DNA from: JAVBNU01 sp031551265
Lineage (GTDB): Bacteria > Cyanobacteriota > Vampirovibrionia > Gastranaerophilales > Gastranaerophilaceae
NCBI GenBank assembly: GCA_031551265.1
Contig: JAVBNU010000026.1
Location: 1 to 64,000, forward strand
Reading direction: 5' to 3'
DNA: 64,000 bases
Each line of letters starts with the position of its first letter. The first letter of the stretch is position 1. The position numbers were made by a program, and so were the translations under genes. The notes beneath the pieces were generated by a model. That model was not told where the DNA came from. It was given only the letters and a program-made list of their open reading frames with translations, and ran no database searches. Shown one piece after another: positions 7,745 to 17,165 of this stretch.

Positions 7745-9589
7745 ATGTGCGGAATAGTAGGATATACAGGAAAAAACAATATAGTTGAAATTTTGTTATC
7801 TGGATTGAGCAAATTAGAATACAGAGGCTACGACTCAGCAGGTGTTGCAGTAAACACCGAAAGAGGAATGAAAGTCTATAAAGCGCCCGGGAAATTGCAA
7901 AATTTAAAAGATATTTTAAAAAAAGAAACAATTTCAGACGCCACGGCCGGAATAGGACACATTCGCTGGGCAACTCACGGTATACCTAATGAAATCAACG
8001 CACACCCGCATACTTGTACCTGCGGCGGGCTTGTTTTAGTTCACAATGGCATTATTGAGAATTTTAAGGAATTAAAAGAATATTTAACCTCAAAAGGATG
8101 TTCTTTCAAATCACAAACCGACACAGAAACGATTGCTCATTTGATTGCGCTTGAATATGAAAAATATAAATCGCTACCAACAGCTGTTACAGCTGCTTTG
8201 AGACAACTTCAAGGCGCTTATGCTCTTTGTATTATGCACAAAGATGAACCTGATTTAATTGTTGCAGCACGTAAAAACGCTCCTTTATTAATCGGTTTGG
8301 GCAGAAATGAAAATTTCATCGCCAGTGACGCTACAGCAATTCTTGAATATACAAAAGAAGCTATTTATCTGAATGATGGTGAAGTTGCAATTGTAACATC
8401 TTCAAATATTCTGGTTACTGATTTGAATAACCAGCCGATTGTAAAAAAAGTTGAGCTTTTGCCCTGGGAGCCTACAGCTTTGAGCAAAATGGGCTATAAA
8501 CATTTCATGTTGAAAGAAATAAACGAACAGCCTGATGTTATTAGAAATGTTCTTTTTGATAAATTTAAAAATATCGAGTCACCAATTGAATTGAATGAAG
8601 TTACTTTGAATAAAGAAACTTTGAAAAATTTGAAACGTATTGAAATCATCGCTTGCGGTACGTCATTACACGCTGCTATGGTTGGAAAACATATTATAGA
8701 AGACTTTACAGGTATTCCTGTTGATGTTGACGCATCAAGTGAATATATTTATCGCAAAACTGTTACCGGCAAAAACGATTTGGTAATAGGTGTTTCACAG
8801 TCAGGTGAAACAGCTGATACCATCACTGCGATTAAACAAGCCAAAGAAAAAGGCGCACATATTTTAATTATGACTAACCGCCCTGACTCTAATATGGCAA
8901 GAATGTCAGATAGCTTAATCCCTATTAATGCGGGGATAGAGGTTAGTGTTGCAGCAACAAAATCTTATATAGCTCAGCTGATTTCCTTTTATTTGCTCGC
9001 AATTTATCTTGCTGAGGTGAAAGGTTCTCTTAGCGCAGAATATTTAACAAAATTAAAACAAGAAATTGTACAATTACCTCCAAAAATTGAACAGATTTTA
9101 CTAAAAGAAAACCAGAAAAGCATCATTGATTGTGCGAAAACTTTTGCGAATATGAAAAATTTCATATACATTGCAAGAGGCATCAACTACGCAACTGCCC
9201 TCGAGGGTGCACTCAAACTAAAAGAAATCAGCTATATCAACGCAACAGGATATTGTGCCGGTGAGTTGAAACACGGCCCGATTGCGATGCTGGATGAACA
9301 AATGCCTGTTTTGGCAATTTTAATGCCGGGTGTTGTGTACGAAAAAATTCTATCTAACGCACAAGAAGCAAAAGCACGTAACGCAAGGCTAATCGCTGTT
9401 ACGTCCTCTGATGATAAAGAGTTGGATGAGCTATTTGAGTTTGTACTTAAAGTTCAAGAAGTACCTGAAATACTTTCGCCAATTATAACAGCAGTTGTAT
9501 TGCAGCTCATCGCATATTATATTGCAGAATTTTTAGGTAAAGATGTTGACCAGCCGCGTAATCTTGCTAAATCTGTTACGGTTGAATAA
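7745..9589 (+). CDS. glmS: Glutamine-fructose-6-phosphate aminotransferase (isomerizing)
   Basis: A 614-residue cytosolic enzyme that makes glucosamine-6-phosphate from fructose-6-phosphate and glutamine, the entry step to UDP-GlcNAc for peptidoglycan and surface polymers. The catalytic Cys is residue 2 (MCGIVGYTGK), so this start is certain. The class II glutaminase domain fills about residues 1-225, with HIRWATHG and CTCGGLVLVHNGIIEN. Two SIS sugar-isomerase domains follow, with IACGTSLHAAMVGK and GVSQSGETADT, and the C-terminus LAKSVTVE is canonical. Length is normal. It stands alone apart from a small ORF just downstream. Some bacteria control glmS by a ribozyme, which is not seen here. 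Confidence 0.98.
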   Translation: MCGIVGYTGKNNIVEILLSGLSKLEYRGYDSAGVAVNTERGMKVYKAPGKLQNLKDILKKETISDATAGIGHIRWATHGIPNEINAHPHTCTCGGLVLVHNGIIENFKELKEYLTSKGCSFKSQTDTETIAHLIALEYEKYKSLPTAVTAALRQLQGAYALCIMHKDEPDLIVAARKNAPLLIGLGRNENFIASDATAILEYTKEAIYLNDGEVAIVTSSNILVTDLNNQPIVKKVELLPWEPTALSKMGYKHFMLKEINEQPDVIRNVLFDKFKNIESPIELNEVTLNKETLKNLKRIEIIACGTSLHAAMVGKHIIEDFTGIPVDVDASSEYIYRKTVTGKNDLVIGVSQSGETADTITAIKQAKEKGAHILIMTNRPDSNMARMSDSLIPINAGIEVSVAATKSYIAQLISFYLLAIYLAEVKGSLSAEYLTKLKQEIVQLPPKIEQILLKENQKSIIDCAKTFANMKNFIYIARGINYATALEGALKLKEISYINATGYCAGELKHGPIAMLDEQMPVLAILMPGVVYEKILSNAQEAKARNARLIAVTSSDDKELDELFEFVLKVQEVPEILSPIITAVVLQLIAYYIAEFLGKDVDQPRNLAKSVTVE

Positions 9590-9596
9590 TTTAAAG

Positions 9597-9764
9597 ATGA
9601 GCAAAATTATTAACAAAAAAATCGAAATCGAAAAAATTTCAGATTTATCAAATGATTATATTGAAAAAAAATTTCAAGAAATGAGTCTTGACGTTGTACG
9701 CTGGGCAATCGTCAAAGCAGAAAACAATCTGTTAACAATAAGTGCTTCTGTCATTGAAAAATAA
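9597..9764 (+). CDS. Hypothetical 55-aa protein after glmS
   Basis: A short Lys/Glu/Ile-rich soluble protein, SKIINKKIEIEKISDLSND at the start, ending ISASVIEK. It begins 7 bp after the glmS stop, with AAAG upstream, and is probably translated from the glmS mRNA. An open frame continues upstream into glmS, but the internal ATG at 9597 is preferred because it avoids overlap. I do not recognise a family. Its position suggests a role linked to glmS, but nothing else supports that. Confidence 0.5.
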   Translation: MSKIINKKIEIEKISDLSNDYIEKKFQEMSLDVVRWAIVKAENNLLTISASVIEK

Positions 9765-9801
9765 TTAAATTTTTTATTTTCCAATAATACAAAGCCTGCA
9801 T

Positions 9802-9973
9802 GTCATACCGCAGCGCTAAGCGCAGAATGCATATTAAAGCGTTTATGTGCGGTATCTTTTCAAATAACAAAAGAAGCCTAATTTTAACTGAGGAAAGCAA
9901 AATGCTATGCTGGAAAGACCCCGCACACAAACGCTTAGTATAACAATTTTACAATTAAACGCTGCGGGGTGAC
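9802..9973. repeat. MITE-like element with inverted ends
   Basis: The left end GTCATACCGCAGCG and right end CGCTGCGGGGTGAC are imperfect inverted repeats (about 12 of 14). The 172-bp interior has no open frame. With 7518-7614 and 28027-28146 it forms a family with GTCAT-type termini, which suggests a non-autonomous mobile repeat. Confidence 0.5.
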
Positions 9974-10313
9974 CCGTAAATTGATCCGTTATTGATTCAA
10001 TAAATGTAGAAAAATAAACAAAAAAAATGCCGTCGCCGGCATGAAAGTTTGTTATGGAGAAGGAGTAGAGGAGAAAAGTTTGAGAATTGATTACATGATA
10101 TATATTCCACGTTTGATATATATTTAATATCTTTTGTATATCATTTTTTACAATTCTTTACACTCTTCGTGATATACGGTTAAGATTTGTTACAAATAGT
10201 CCTCCCGCATGACAACTATTTTTGTTTACGGTATTTGTAGAGGTATAGATAAGAGTCCATCGCTTTTATGTATCCAAGTGTGTTAAATAGTTAAAGACAG
10301 GAAGAAGTATCGT
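9974..10313 (+). promoter_or_regulatory. Long leader of the nucleotidyltransferase gene, with an HLR1-like site
   Basis: There is no gene in these 340 bp. A hairpin ATGCCG-tcgc-CGGCAT lies at 10027-10042. At 10147-10164 two octamers, TTTACAAT and TTTACACT, are separated by 2 bp. This matches the HLR1 direct-repeat layout bound by the cyanobacterial response regulator RpaB, with one departure. TTAAGATTTGTTACAAAT at 10180-10197 recurs with one change, inverted, at 30280-30297. AGGAAG precedes the start codon. Confidence 0.4.
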
Positions 10314-12473
10314 ATGAAAATCGCTAGCATACAGCTATCCAATGGTATTACCATTGCAGGAAATAAAAACTCATTTCAAGTAGAAAAAAACCAAACACAA
10401 TCAAACCCACAGCAAGTTAGCTTGAACAACATGCCTTCAAACGCGTATTTGGTGAACTTTAAAAGTGCGCCTGTTGCGCATATTAAATTTCCTATGGTAT
10501 CAACAAGCACCACTCCCCCAGGCTCATCTGTTATAAAGTATGACGCGGATAACGAGTTGTTCATAGAAAACATTTTAGACCTCACAAAAGGAGATGTTAC
10601 TGCCAAATCAAAAAAAGATTTTGAAGCAGAGTTAGAACAACTCAAAAAAATGCCTTCAAGCCCATATAACGATAAGCTTATAAAAGAATGTGAAAAAGAG
10701 CAGAAGCAGATTGAAAAAATTAACAGTCATGGCTTGCATCTCAGTGTTTGGGAAAAAGCTGAAAAAATGGTATATCATGCCAAAGACAACAAAGACCACA
10801 CGATATTTTATTTAAAAGTAGATAAAGAGCTTGAGAAATCGAAATTGCCAACATTTAAGTACTCCCAAGGTGAATTCAAACCGCAAGTTACAGTAATGGA
10901 CAAATCTTTGAACGGCTCAAAAGTAAAGATGATTGCGGGAAGCTACATGAAATCAGAAGACGGCTGGTCGTTGACAATGCCTGGCGATTTGAAAATTCCA
11001 GAACTCAAAAAACCGTTGTTTATAGGTGTCAGAGATGGCGAAACCGTCGTTTACTCTGAACATAATAGTGTCAAAAACAGCAGGCCAATTGCTTTTAAAC
11101 AAGCGCAACCAAACAATCAAAGCATGGTTGCGGTATCAACTCTGAATCTTGAAAACAGAACCGAAAATGCTGTACAAATTTACATGAATGCCGGTTTAGA
11201 TAAACTAGCAAAACAAACAAAAGAAGGAGAGTATATCCAAGAAGTATTGGATAATAATCCCACATTTTTTATGCCGGCAGGTGGTTTTGGTAAAAGATTC
11301 CGAGGCTATACTGAGGGTGGAGAAACTAAACCTTCTGCGCCTTTACCTACAGACCCAAATCACAGAATGTTAGGTACAACTCTTGATATTGCAGCCTCAG
11401 CAGGACTTTTACACAATTACGACCAAGTTTTATACTTGAGCCAAAACAAAAGTTTAAAAAGGCTCGATAATGCGCATCAGGTTCTCGAGGTTCCAAAACA
11501 TGACAGCGATGGTGGCGCCATGGTAGAAGCCCTAAAAAAAGGAGGTGTTGCTGTTGACAAAGATATGGTTATTTTAAATGCTGATATTTTCACAAATGCA
11601 GATGTCTCAAAAGTATACCACGCCCTTAAAAGCTTACCCGATGCTGCGTTTGTGATTCCATATTATGTAGTTGATGCTGAACGCGCAAAATCATTCGGAT
11701 TAATCGGTACTAAAAAACCGGGTAGTCCTGAAATTGATACTTTCGTTGAAAAACCAAAATATACTAAAATCGAACAAATCCCTAATGAATTAAGAAGATA
11801 TCTGGAGGGTGATCGTGATTATGCTCCGGAATCAGAAGAACATCAAGAATTTTTGTTAAATCGCAAGGATGACGTGAAAGATTTGGTAAACTTCAAGCTA
11901 TCAGAAAAAGCTCGAGACAATGAATCAACCGACGACTTTATGGCTAACCCGGGGATATATGCATTCAGCAAAGAAGCTGTTGAGGTACTGAAAAACTGGA
12001 AAGATGAAAACGCCGCAACAGTGGATGAAACTTGGGCTCCCGGTAAACCATCTACCGGGCTTGGTAAAGTTATAGTGCCATATCTTTTAGAACAATGCCG
12101 AAAAGGAAAATTAATAAGTAAAGAAACAGGTAAACCAATGAAAGCCTACACAATACAGCTTCAAAGACTTGGTGGAAACCAACCTGCTTTTTGGGACGAT
12201 ATCGGTTCAGCTGACGCTTTTTTGAATGTTGTTCGTGAGGTTGCATACCAAACTGAAACCAATGAAAAGAATCCGGCTAAAAGCAGATTCTATGGCCTCC
12301 CACAATACATGCTAAAAGATTTCGCTGAATTAGCTGATTACGAGACCGGTGTAGTAAATATGTCACAAGATGCCCAAATTAATTTTGTGAATTTTAAACA
12401 AAAAAATAAAATCACCGCAGTCGAAGGCAACGTCTTAGTAACAGATGAAAACATTGCTCACTCAAAAGCTTAA
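10314..12473 (+). CDS. Large sugar nucleotidyltransferase with lineage-type N-terminal extension
   Basis: A 719-residue protein. From about residue 315 it has a nucleotidyltransferase (Rossmann-like) domain: FFMPAGGFGKRFRGYTEGGETKPSAP is the nucleotide-binding Gly loop with Arg and Lys-Pro, VILNADIF holds the metal-binding Asp, and ending DDIGSADAFLNVV is typical of ADP-glucose or mannose-1-phosphate type enzymes. The substrate is unknown. An unusual insert (about residues 490-545) is rich in acidic residues. The first 310 residues are not part of the enzyme family. They include a SNAYLVNFKSAPVAHIKF stretch of the kind seen at the N-termini of other proteins of this genome. It is convergent with ubiE, 9 bp away. 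Confidence 0.75.
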   Translation: MKIASIQLSNGITIAGNKNSFQVEKNQTQSNPQQVSLNNMPSNAYLVNFKSAPVAHIKFPMVSTSTTPPGSSVIKYDADNELFIENILDLTKGDVTAKSKKDFEAELEQLKKMPSSPYNDKLIKECEKEQKQIEKINSHGLHLSVWEKAEKMVYHAKDNKDHTIFYLKVDKELEKSKLPTFKYSQGEFKPQVTVMDKSLNGSKVKMIAGSYMKSEDGWSLTMPGDLKIPELKKPLFIGVRDGETVVYSEHNSVKNSRPIAFKQAQPNNQSMVAVSTLNLENRTENAVQIYMNAGLDKLAKQTKEGEYIQEVLDNNPTFFMPAGGFGKRFRGYTEGGETKPSAPLPTDPNHRMLGTTLDIAASAGLLHNYDQVLYLSQNKSLKRLDNAHQVLEVPKHDSDGGAMVEALKKGGVAVDKDMVILNADIFTNADVSKVYHALKSLPDAAFVIPYYVVDAERAKSFGLIGTKKPGSPEIDTFVEKPKYTKIEQIPNELRRYLEGDRDYAPESEEHQEFLLNRKDDVKDLVNFKLSEKARDNESTDDFMANPGIYAFSKEAVEVLKNWKDENAATVDETWAPGKPSTGLGKVIVPYLLEQCRKGKLISKETGKPMKAYTIQLQRLGGNQPAFWDDIGSADAFLNVVREVAYQTETNEKNPAKSRFYGLPQYMLKDFAELADYETGVVNMSQDAQINFVNFKQKNKITAVEGNVLVTDENIAHSKA

Positions 12474-12482
12474 TTAAACTAA

Positions 12483-13139
12483 TTATTTAATACAAAATTG
12501 ACCTGATATGACACCAAATATTGGGTCAATTTTTTTGTGGAATTTAAACCCATGCGACTCAAACATTTTTATTAATTCTACGGGCGCTGAGAAGTCTTTT
12601 TTGGACTGTAAAAAACTATTATAGGGTATGGCTGAGCCGGGAGGAATTTTCGCCAGCAATCGCACTATGGCGTCAAATGTTTTATCAGCAAAATTATTGC
12701 TTTTGCCAAAATCAAGATGTGCAAAGGTACCATCCTTTTTGAGCACACGGTATATTTCGGATAAAGCCCTATCCTTATCGGGAATATTACGCAGGCCAAA
12801 ACTTATTGTACAAAGGTCAAAACTTTCATCTTCAAACGGCAAATTTGTACAATCGGCATTTATAAACACAGCATCAGACACTTTTTGTTTGGCAATATCC
12901 AACATCGGCTCCGAAATATCAATACCCATAACTTTTGCTGTCGGGCTTTTTTCTTTTAGCATTCTCGCAATATCACCCGAGCCGGAACATAGATCTAAAA
13001 TTCTTGCATCATCAGGTATTGATAATTGCTGCACAAATAAATATTTTACCAATTTATGCATACCCAAAGAAATGATATTATTGAAAACATCATATCTATG
13101 TGCAAATTTTTCGAACATTATTTGGTTAGATTCAGACAT
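12483..13139 (-). CDS. ubiE: Demethylmenaquinone / ubiquinone methyltransferase
   Basis: A 218-residue class I SAM-dependent methyltransferase of the UbiE/MenG group, which methylates demethylmenaquinone, the last step of menaquinone (or phylloquinone) synthesis. Motif I ILDLCSGSGDIARML, VMGIDISEPML for the SAM ribose, and post-motif SFGLRNIPDKDRALSEIYRVLKKDG, the UbiE signature, are all present. It also carries the family N-terminus MFEKFAHRYDVFNNIISLG. Length is close to the usual 230-250. It follows the C_GCAxxG_C_C gene by 9 bp. A distinct methyltransferase role is possible because no other menaquinone gene is visible here. Confidence 0.88.
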   Translation of the reverse strand: MSESNQIMFEKFAHRYDVFNNIISLGMHKLVKYLFVQQLSIPDDARILDLCSGSGDIARMLKEKSPTAKVMGIDISEPMLDIAKQKVSDAVFINADCTNLPFEDESFDLCTISFGLRNIPDKDRALSEIYRVLKKDGTFAHLDFGKSNNFADKTFDAIVRLLAKIPPGSAIPYNSFLQSKKDFSAPVELIKMFESHGFKFHKKIDPIFGVISGQFCIK

Positions 13140-13148
13140 TTGATTATT

Positions 13149-13583
13149 TTAATTATTAACTAAATCTTTTAGGGATTCTTTGTTAACGCCTCTAATAATA
13201 TTTTCCAGAATCTCTGCACTGTCATAAACCAGTCCAGAACAATGTTCTTTGCGCTCAGGTGAGCCAAAATCATGTTTTGCAGTCAGCACACGACAACAGG
13301 CCGAGCCTCTTTTATTTTTAAATTGTTTTAAAAATTCTTTAGCCAGAGCTTTTGCTTCATCAGGTGATTGTTCAATATTCGTTCTGCCTTTTATAGCGCC
13401 AATCACTATTTCACAAGCTGCAACAGCACCACACAAACAACCTGACGACATACCCCCCGAAAAGGCTGTTGCTACCGGCAAAATATGTTCTGAAATAAGT
13501 TCTTCATCAATCGCTGCTTTCAAAATTGCTTCCGAGCAAGAATAGCCTTCTTTAAAATATTGTACTGCTTTTTCCTTCATCAT
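13149..13583 (-). CDS. C_GCAxxG_C_C family putative redox protein
   Basis: A 144-residue protein with the pattern that names this family: SGGMSSGCLCGAVAACEIVIG in the middle, an early Cys in the YSCSEAIL motif, and downstream CC and C residues (GSACCRVLT, HCSGLV). The conserved Cys suggest a metal- or redox-active site, and the family is often found near metal or electron-transfer genes. Its function is not established. It lies between asnS and ubiE on the minus strand with gaps of 11 and 9 bp, which indicates one operon. The double Met at the start makes the first codon uncertain by one residue. Confidence 0.8.
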   Translation of the reverse strand: MMKEKAVQYFKEGYSCSEAILKAAIDEELISEHILPVATAFSGGMSSGCLCGAVAACEIVIGAIKGRTNIEQSPDEAKALAKEFLKQFKNKRGSACCRVLTAKHDFGSPERKEHCSGLVYDSAEILENIIRGVNKESLKDLVNN

Positions 13584-13594
13584 TAAAATCCTTT

Positions 13595-14887
13595 TTATGG
13601 TTTTATTCTGTCCATTAGGCGCGGGAATGGAATAGTTTCACGTACATGATGTAAGCCGCAAATCCAAGCGACTGTGCGTTCAATACCCAATCCAAATCCT
13701 GCGTGCTCAACGCTTCCGTATTTTCTCAAGTCTAAATACCAATCAAAAACATCTTCACTCAAGCCGTGTTCAGCTATTTTAGCTTTAAGCAACGCAATGT
13801 CATCTTCTCTTTGACCGCCGCCGATAATTTCGCCAAAACCTTCCGGCGCAATTACATCAACACAAAGCGCGAGTTTATCATTTTCAGGGTCTTGTTTCAT
13901 ATAGAACGCTTTTATCGACATTGGATAACGATGTATCATTACCGGCTTGTCAAATTCTTCTGAAATCAACGTTTCCTCGTCACCACCAAAGTCTTCACCC
14001 CAAGGTGTTTCGTTGCCTTTTTTATGTAAAATTTCAATTGCCTCAGAATAAGTAATTCTTGGGAACGGTCTTTTTATATTTTCAAGTTTAGCAATATCGC
14101 GTTCTAAAACTTCTAAATCAGCTCTGTTGTGTTCCAAAACTTGTTGTACAATGTATTCGATAAACTCTTCTGCCAAATCCATGTCGTCTTGAATATTAAA
14201 AAACGCAACTTCCGGCTCAACCATCCAAAACTCTGTTAAATGGCGTCTTGTTTTTGATTTTTCCGCCCTAAAAGTCGGGCCAAAGCAATAAGCTTTACCC
14301 ACAGCCATTGCTGCAGCTTCCATATATAGCTGCCCGCTTTGGGTCAGATATGCTTTTGTATCAAAATAATCTGTTTCAAAAAGGTTTGTTGTACCCTCGC
14401 AAGCGTTTGGTGTAAAAATCGGAGCATCAACTAATGTAAAGCCTTTATTATCAAAGAAATCTCTGACAGACTTAATAATTCTGTGTCTAACTTTTAAAAT
14501 TGCATTTTGTTTTGGCGCGCGTAACCACAAATGACGGTTTTCCATCAAAAAATGTACGCCGTGCTCTTTTGGAGTAATCGGATAATCTACCGACTCCGAG
14601 ATAATTTTGACATCTTTTACATCAATCTCATATCCGATTTTTGAGCGGTCATGTTTTTTTACTGTGCCCACAACTTCAATTGAGGATTCCTGAGTAATTC
14701 TATCAGCCAATTCAAAAGCTTCATCCGAAACATTGCCTTTAAAGACAACTGCCTGAATTTCACCGGTACCGTCGCGCAGCTGCAAAAAGTGCAGTGTGCC
14801 ACTTGAACGTTTGTTGAACATCCAAGCCTGCAATGTGATTTCCTGATTTTCGCATTTGGCAATTTCGTTGATAAAAATTTTTCTCAT
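13595..14887 (-). CDS. asnS: Asparaginyl-tRNA synthetase
   Basis: A 430-residue class IIb aminoacyl-tRNA synthetase that charges tRNA-Asn. The N-terminal OB-fold anticodon domain covers about residues 1-105 (ITLQAWMFNKRSSGTLHFLQLRDGTG). Motif 2 FRAEKSKTRRHLTEFWMVEPE and motif 3 GFGLGIERTVAWICGLHHVRE are complete. The AsnRS-type features PFPRITYSEAIEIL and the length set it apart from AspRS, which has a longer insertion. The start has an AGAGGG site. It heads a probable operon with the C_GCAxxG_C_C gene and ubiE. Confidence 0.97.
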   Translation of the reverse strand: MRKIFINEIAKCENQEITLQAWMFNKRSSGTLHFLQLRDGTGEIQAVVFKGNVSDEAFELADRITQESSIEVVGTVKKHDRSKIGYEIDVKDVKIISESVDYPITPKEHGVHFLMENRHLWLRAPKQNAILKVRHRIIKSVRDFFDNKGFTLVDAPIFTPNACEGTTNLFETDYFDTKAYLTQSGQLYMEAAAMAVGKAYCFGPTFRAEKSKTRRHLTEFWMVEPEVAFFNIQDDMDLAEEFIEYIVQQVLEHNRADLEVLERDIAKLENIKRPFPRITYSEAIEILHKKGNETPWGEDFGGDEETLISEEFDKPVMIHRYPMSIKAFYMKQDPENDKLALCVDVIAPEGFGEIIGGGQREDDIALLKAKIAEHGLSEDVFDWYLDLRKYGSVEHAGFGLGIERTVAWICGLHHVRETIPFPRLMDRIKP

Positions 14888-15296
14888 CTTAAACCCTCTT
14901 TTGGTCTTTCAATAAGATTTTATCATGGTAAAAGCTGATTTTAAAATAATTCTTTTTGTTTTAAATAATTTTTCTTAAAACTTCTATGAAATTCTCTGAA
15001 ATTATTTTAACCCCCAGCAAAACGCTCCCTTTCCTCTATGCATATTACTGTAATAATTTTTTGAAAAGGAATTAAAGCATACTGTCACCCCTGTGACAAA
15101 TGCCATATGTCTATATTGCACTTTTAATTAGAATTCGCGTATGACTGATATGTTACAAAATGTAAAAAAATTCTGTAAAGCTGCAATTTGAGGCTCAAAA
15201 AATACTTTATATATGTACGGAGTATTATGGCTTTTCGTAGAGAAAAAGCTCACTAGCGAACTATTAAGAGAAGATAACAAAAGAGGTATTTACACG
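14888..15296 (+). promoter_or_regulatory. Divergent intergenic region, long leader of the 15297 gene
   Basis: This 409-bp stretch lies between asnS (minus) and the disordered protein gene (plus). It holds AT-rich promoter-like sequence and a small CTGTCACC-cc-TGTGACA near-palindrome at about 15080-15100, but no convincing RNA gene. A nine-codon open frame starting ATGGCTTTTCGT near 15228 could be a leader peptide but has little support. Confidence 0.35.
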
Positions 15297-17105
15297 ATGG
15301 TTTATCCTGTTGCAGGAAACAATGGATATACTAGACCTGCCGAGGACGATGAAGAAATAAGACGCAGGCAGCAGCAACAAGCTGCGCGTGCTGCACGTGC
15401 TTCGGAGCCTTTTGAAAAAAAAGAGGACACGCCAAAGGTTGATGACTTCAAACGTGCTGAGGAAACTTCTGCTACTCAAAACCCGATTACGCAACCATAC
15501 ACCCAAAATAATAAAGAATCAGGCATTGCCGGTCCCGACCATAAAGAAAAAATTAAAGAAGAAAATAAAGACATACAGGCGAGAATTGACGACAATAAAA
15601 AAATTGATATGGGGTCAAGCGTTGCTAATCTTGGAGAAAAAGGCGAACAAAACGAAGAGGAAAATAAACAGGATGAAAACGCTGACAAATCAAAACTGGA
15701 AATGAAATTTGGCACAGCCAGCCACAATTCTGAACGTGACAATCTTGAAGAAGTTGAGTTGTCGCGTAATAACATTTTTGAAAATACAAAAATAGCAAAC
15801 GCAGATGAGATTAATGAAAAATTTAGCGAATACGAAAATACGAATCACGAAAATAACCCGAATATTTTTGAAGAGGTGCCTAACAACAACCAAGAGATGG
15901 GTGTTGACAATTTAAACTTAGATGAAAATAACCAACTGTCCAATAATTTGCAAGAAAAAGGCTTGCTAGACAGTAATATTAATGTAGACCAGTTACAAGA
16001 AAACGGACTGCAAGAAAAAGGCCTGGAAAACAATAACCTCCAAGAAGAAGGTACAAATCGAAACTACAATTACACAATAAATAATAACTACGAGTCGAAC
16101 TATAATCAGGAATTAAAGGAAACTGTCAACAATTTTTCCAATTCAGATAAAGAGCTGTTCGAAAGTCTTGGCTATAATCCTGTAAATGATACTTTTAATA
16201 CAGATTTTAGCACTTTATCTAAAAGTGAGCTTCGCAGACTTGGTGATATTGCCCAATCGCTGCCTACCGATAATAATTTACGTAAAGCCTTGAATTCAGA
16301 AGTCTCAAAAGCTTTTACAGCGCAGGCTGAAAAAGAAAAAAGAAGTTCCGGCACAAAAAAACCATCAAATAATCTTTCCAATAACGCTTCTACAAATAAA
16401 GCTGCAAAAGAAGACAGAACAGCCAAAAAAGAAGAAGTACCGACGCAGATTAAATCAGCTTTAAAAAGCAGCAGCGAATTTACGAGTGGAGAAATTGCCA
16501 CTATCAGCCAACTCTCGTATAATTCTAATTCCGAAACATTTGACAAGAATTTACCGCTCAACCGTGATAGTTTGAGTAATCTGCGCAGCATAAAAGACAA
16601 GCTGGATAGGGATAAAACTCCAAGAAAAGTGCTTGACCGCATCGATGATGAGATTGCACGTGTTGAGCACAATAAAACGCCTGAAGAATGGCAAAAATTA
16701 AAAGAAAAACACAAAAATATTCAGAATGTGAGCCAAATGCTAGCAGCAGAACAAATGTCTAAAATGGACGCAAACACGAAGGAGGAATACGAGAAAAAAG
16801 GCCTGTCAAAAAATCTCGTGGATTCATTAAAAGATAAATTATCGGATGGTGAAATTGACGCTCTCAAAAATTTAGGCTATAGACCTGAAACTGAAAACTT
16901 TGCAAAAGAATTAAAAATGAAAGATGTAAAAGCTGCACAGAGTATTCTTGATAACAAAAAATTTCAAACAAATTCCAAAACAGCACGTGCATTGCAGCAG
17001 GCCATTGAAAATGCTCAGGCTAAAGCAGTTGAAAACACTCAAAATAACCAAAATATTTTTGTTGTCGACTCAAGATTGAAGTTTTTATTCAATAATTTGA
17101 GATAA
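15297..17105 (+). CDS. Large disordered protein with three ~57-aa helical repeats
   Basis: A 602-residue protein of unknown function. I start it at the ATG at 15297, with AGAGG upstream, rather than at 15213. Residues 1-280 are low-complexity, rich in Gln, Glu and Asn, with repeated LQEKGL/LQENGL units around residues 215-250. From residue 283 come three related segments of about 57 residues (near 283, 397 and 518). They share the pattern LGY-x-P-x4-F...L...L..I...L...R-x-AL...I. The third reads ALKNLGYRPETENFAKEL. A similar module closes the protein at 28273-30066. There is no signal peptide or membrane segment. It could be a scaffold or adhesion-like factor, but no evidence points to one. 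Confidence 0.65.
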   Translation: MVYPVAGNNGYTRPAEDDEEIRRRQQQQAARAARASEPFEKKEDTPKVDDFKRAEETSATQNPITQPYTQNNKESGIAGPDHKEKIKEENKDIQARIDDNKKIDMGSSVANLGEKGEQNEEENKQDENADKSKLEMKFGTASHNSERDNLEEVELSRNNIFENTKIANADEINEKFSEYENTNHENNPNIFEEVPNNNQEMGVDNLNLDENNQLSNNLQEKGLLDSNINVDQLQENGLQEKGLENNNLQEEGTNRNYNYTINNNYESNYNQELKETVNNFSNSDKELFESLGYNPVNDTFNTDFSTLSKSELRRLGDIAQSLPTDNNLRKALNSEVSKAFTAQAEKEKRSSGTKKPSNNLSNNASTNKAAKEDRTAKKEEVPTQIKSALKSSSEFTSGEIATISQLSYNSNSETFDKNLPLNRDSLSNLRSIKDKLDRDKTPRKVLDRIDDEIARVEHNKTPEEWQKLKEKHKNIQNVSQMLAAEQMSKMDANTKEEYEKKGLSKNLVDSLKDKLSDGEIDALKNLGYRPETENFAKELKMKDVKAAQSILDNKKFQTNSKTARALQQAIENAQAKAVENTQNNQNIFVVDSRLKFLFNNLR

Positions 17106-17165
17106 TAACAATTGTCTGGCTGCTGCTTCATGAATAAAGCCAAGACCACGTTGCGGAACGGCGAC

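Noticed and set aside
16172..16714. 180-codon frame antisense to the disordered protein
   Set aside because: It is Leu/Ser-rich shadow coding opposite a low-complexity, well-supported plus-strand gene.
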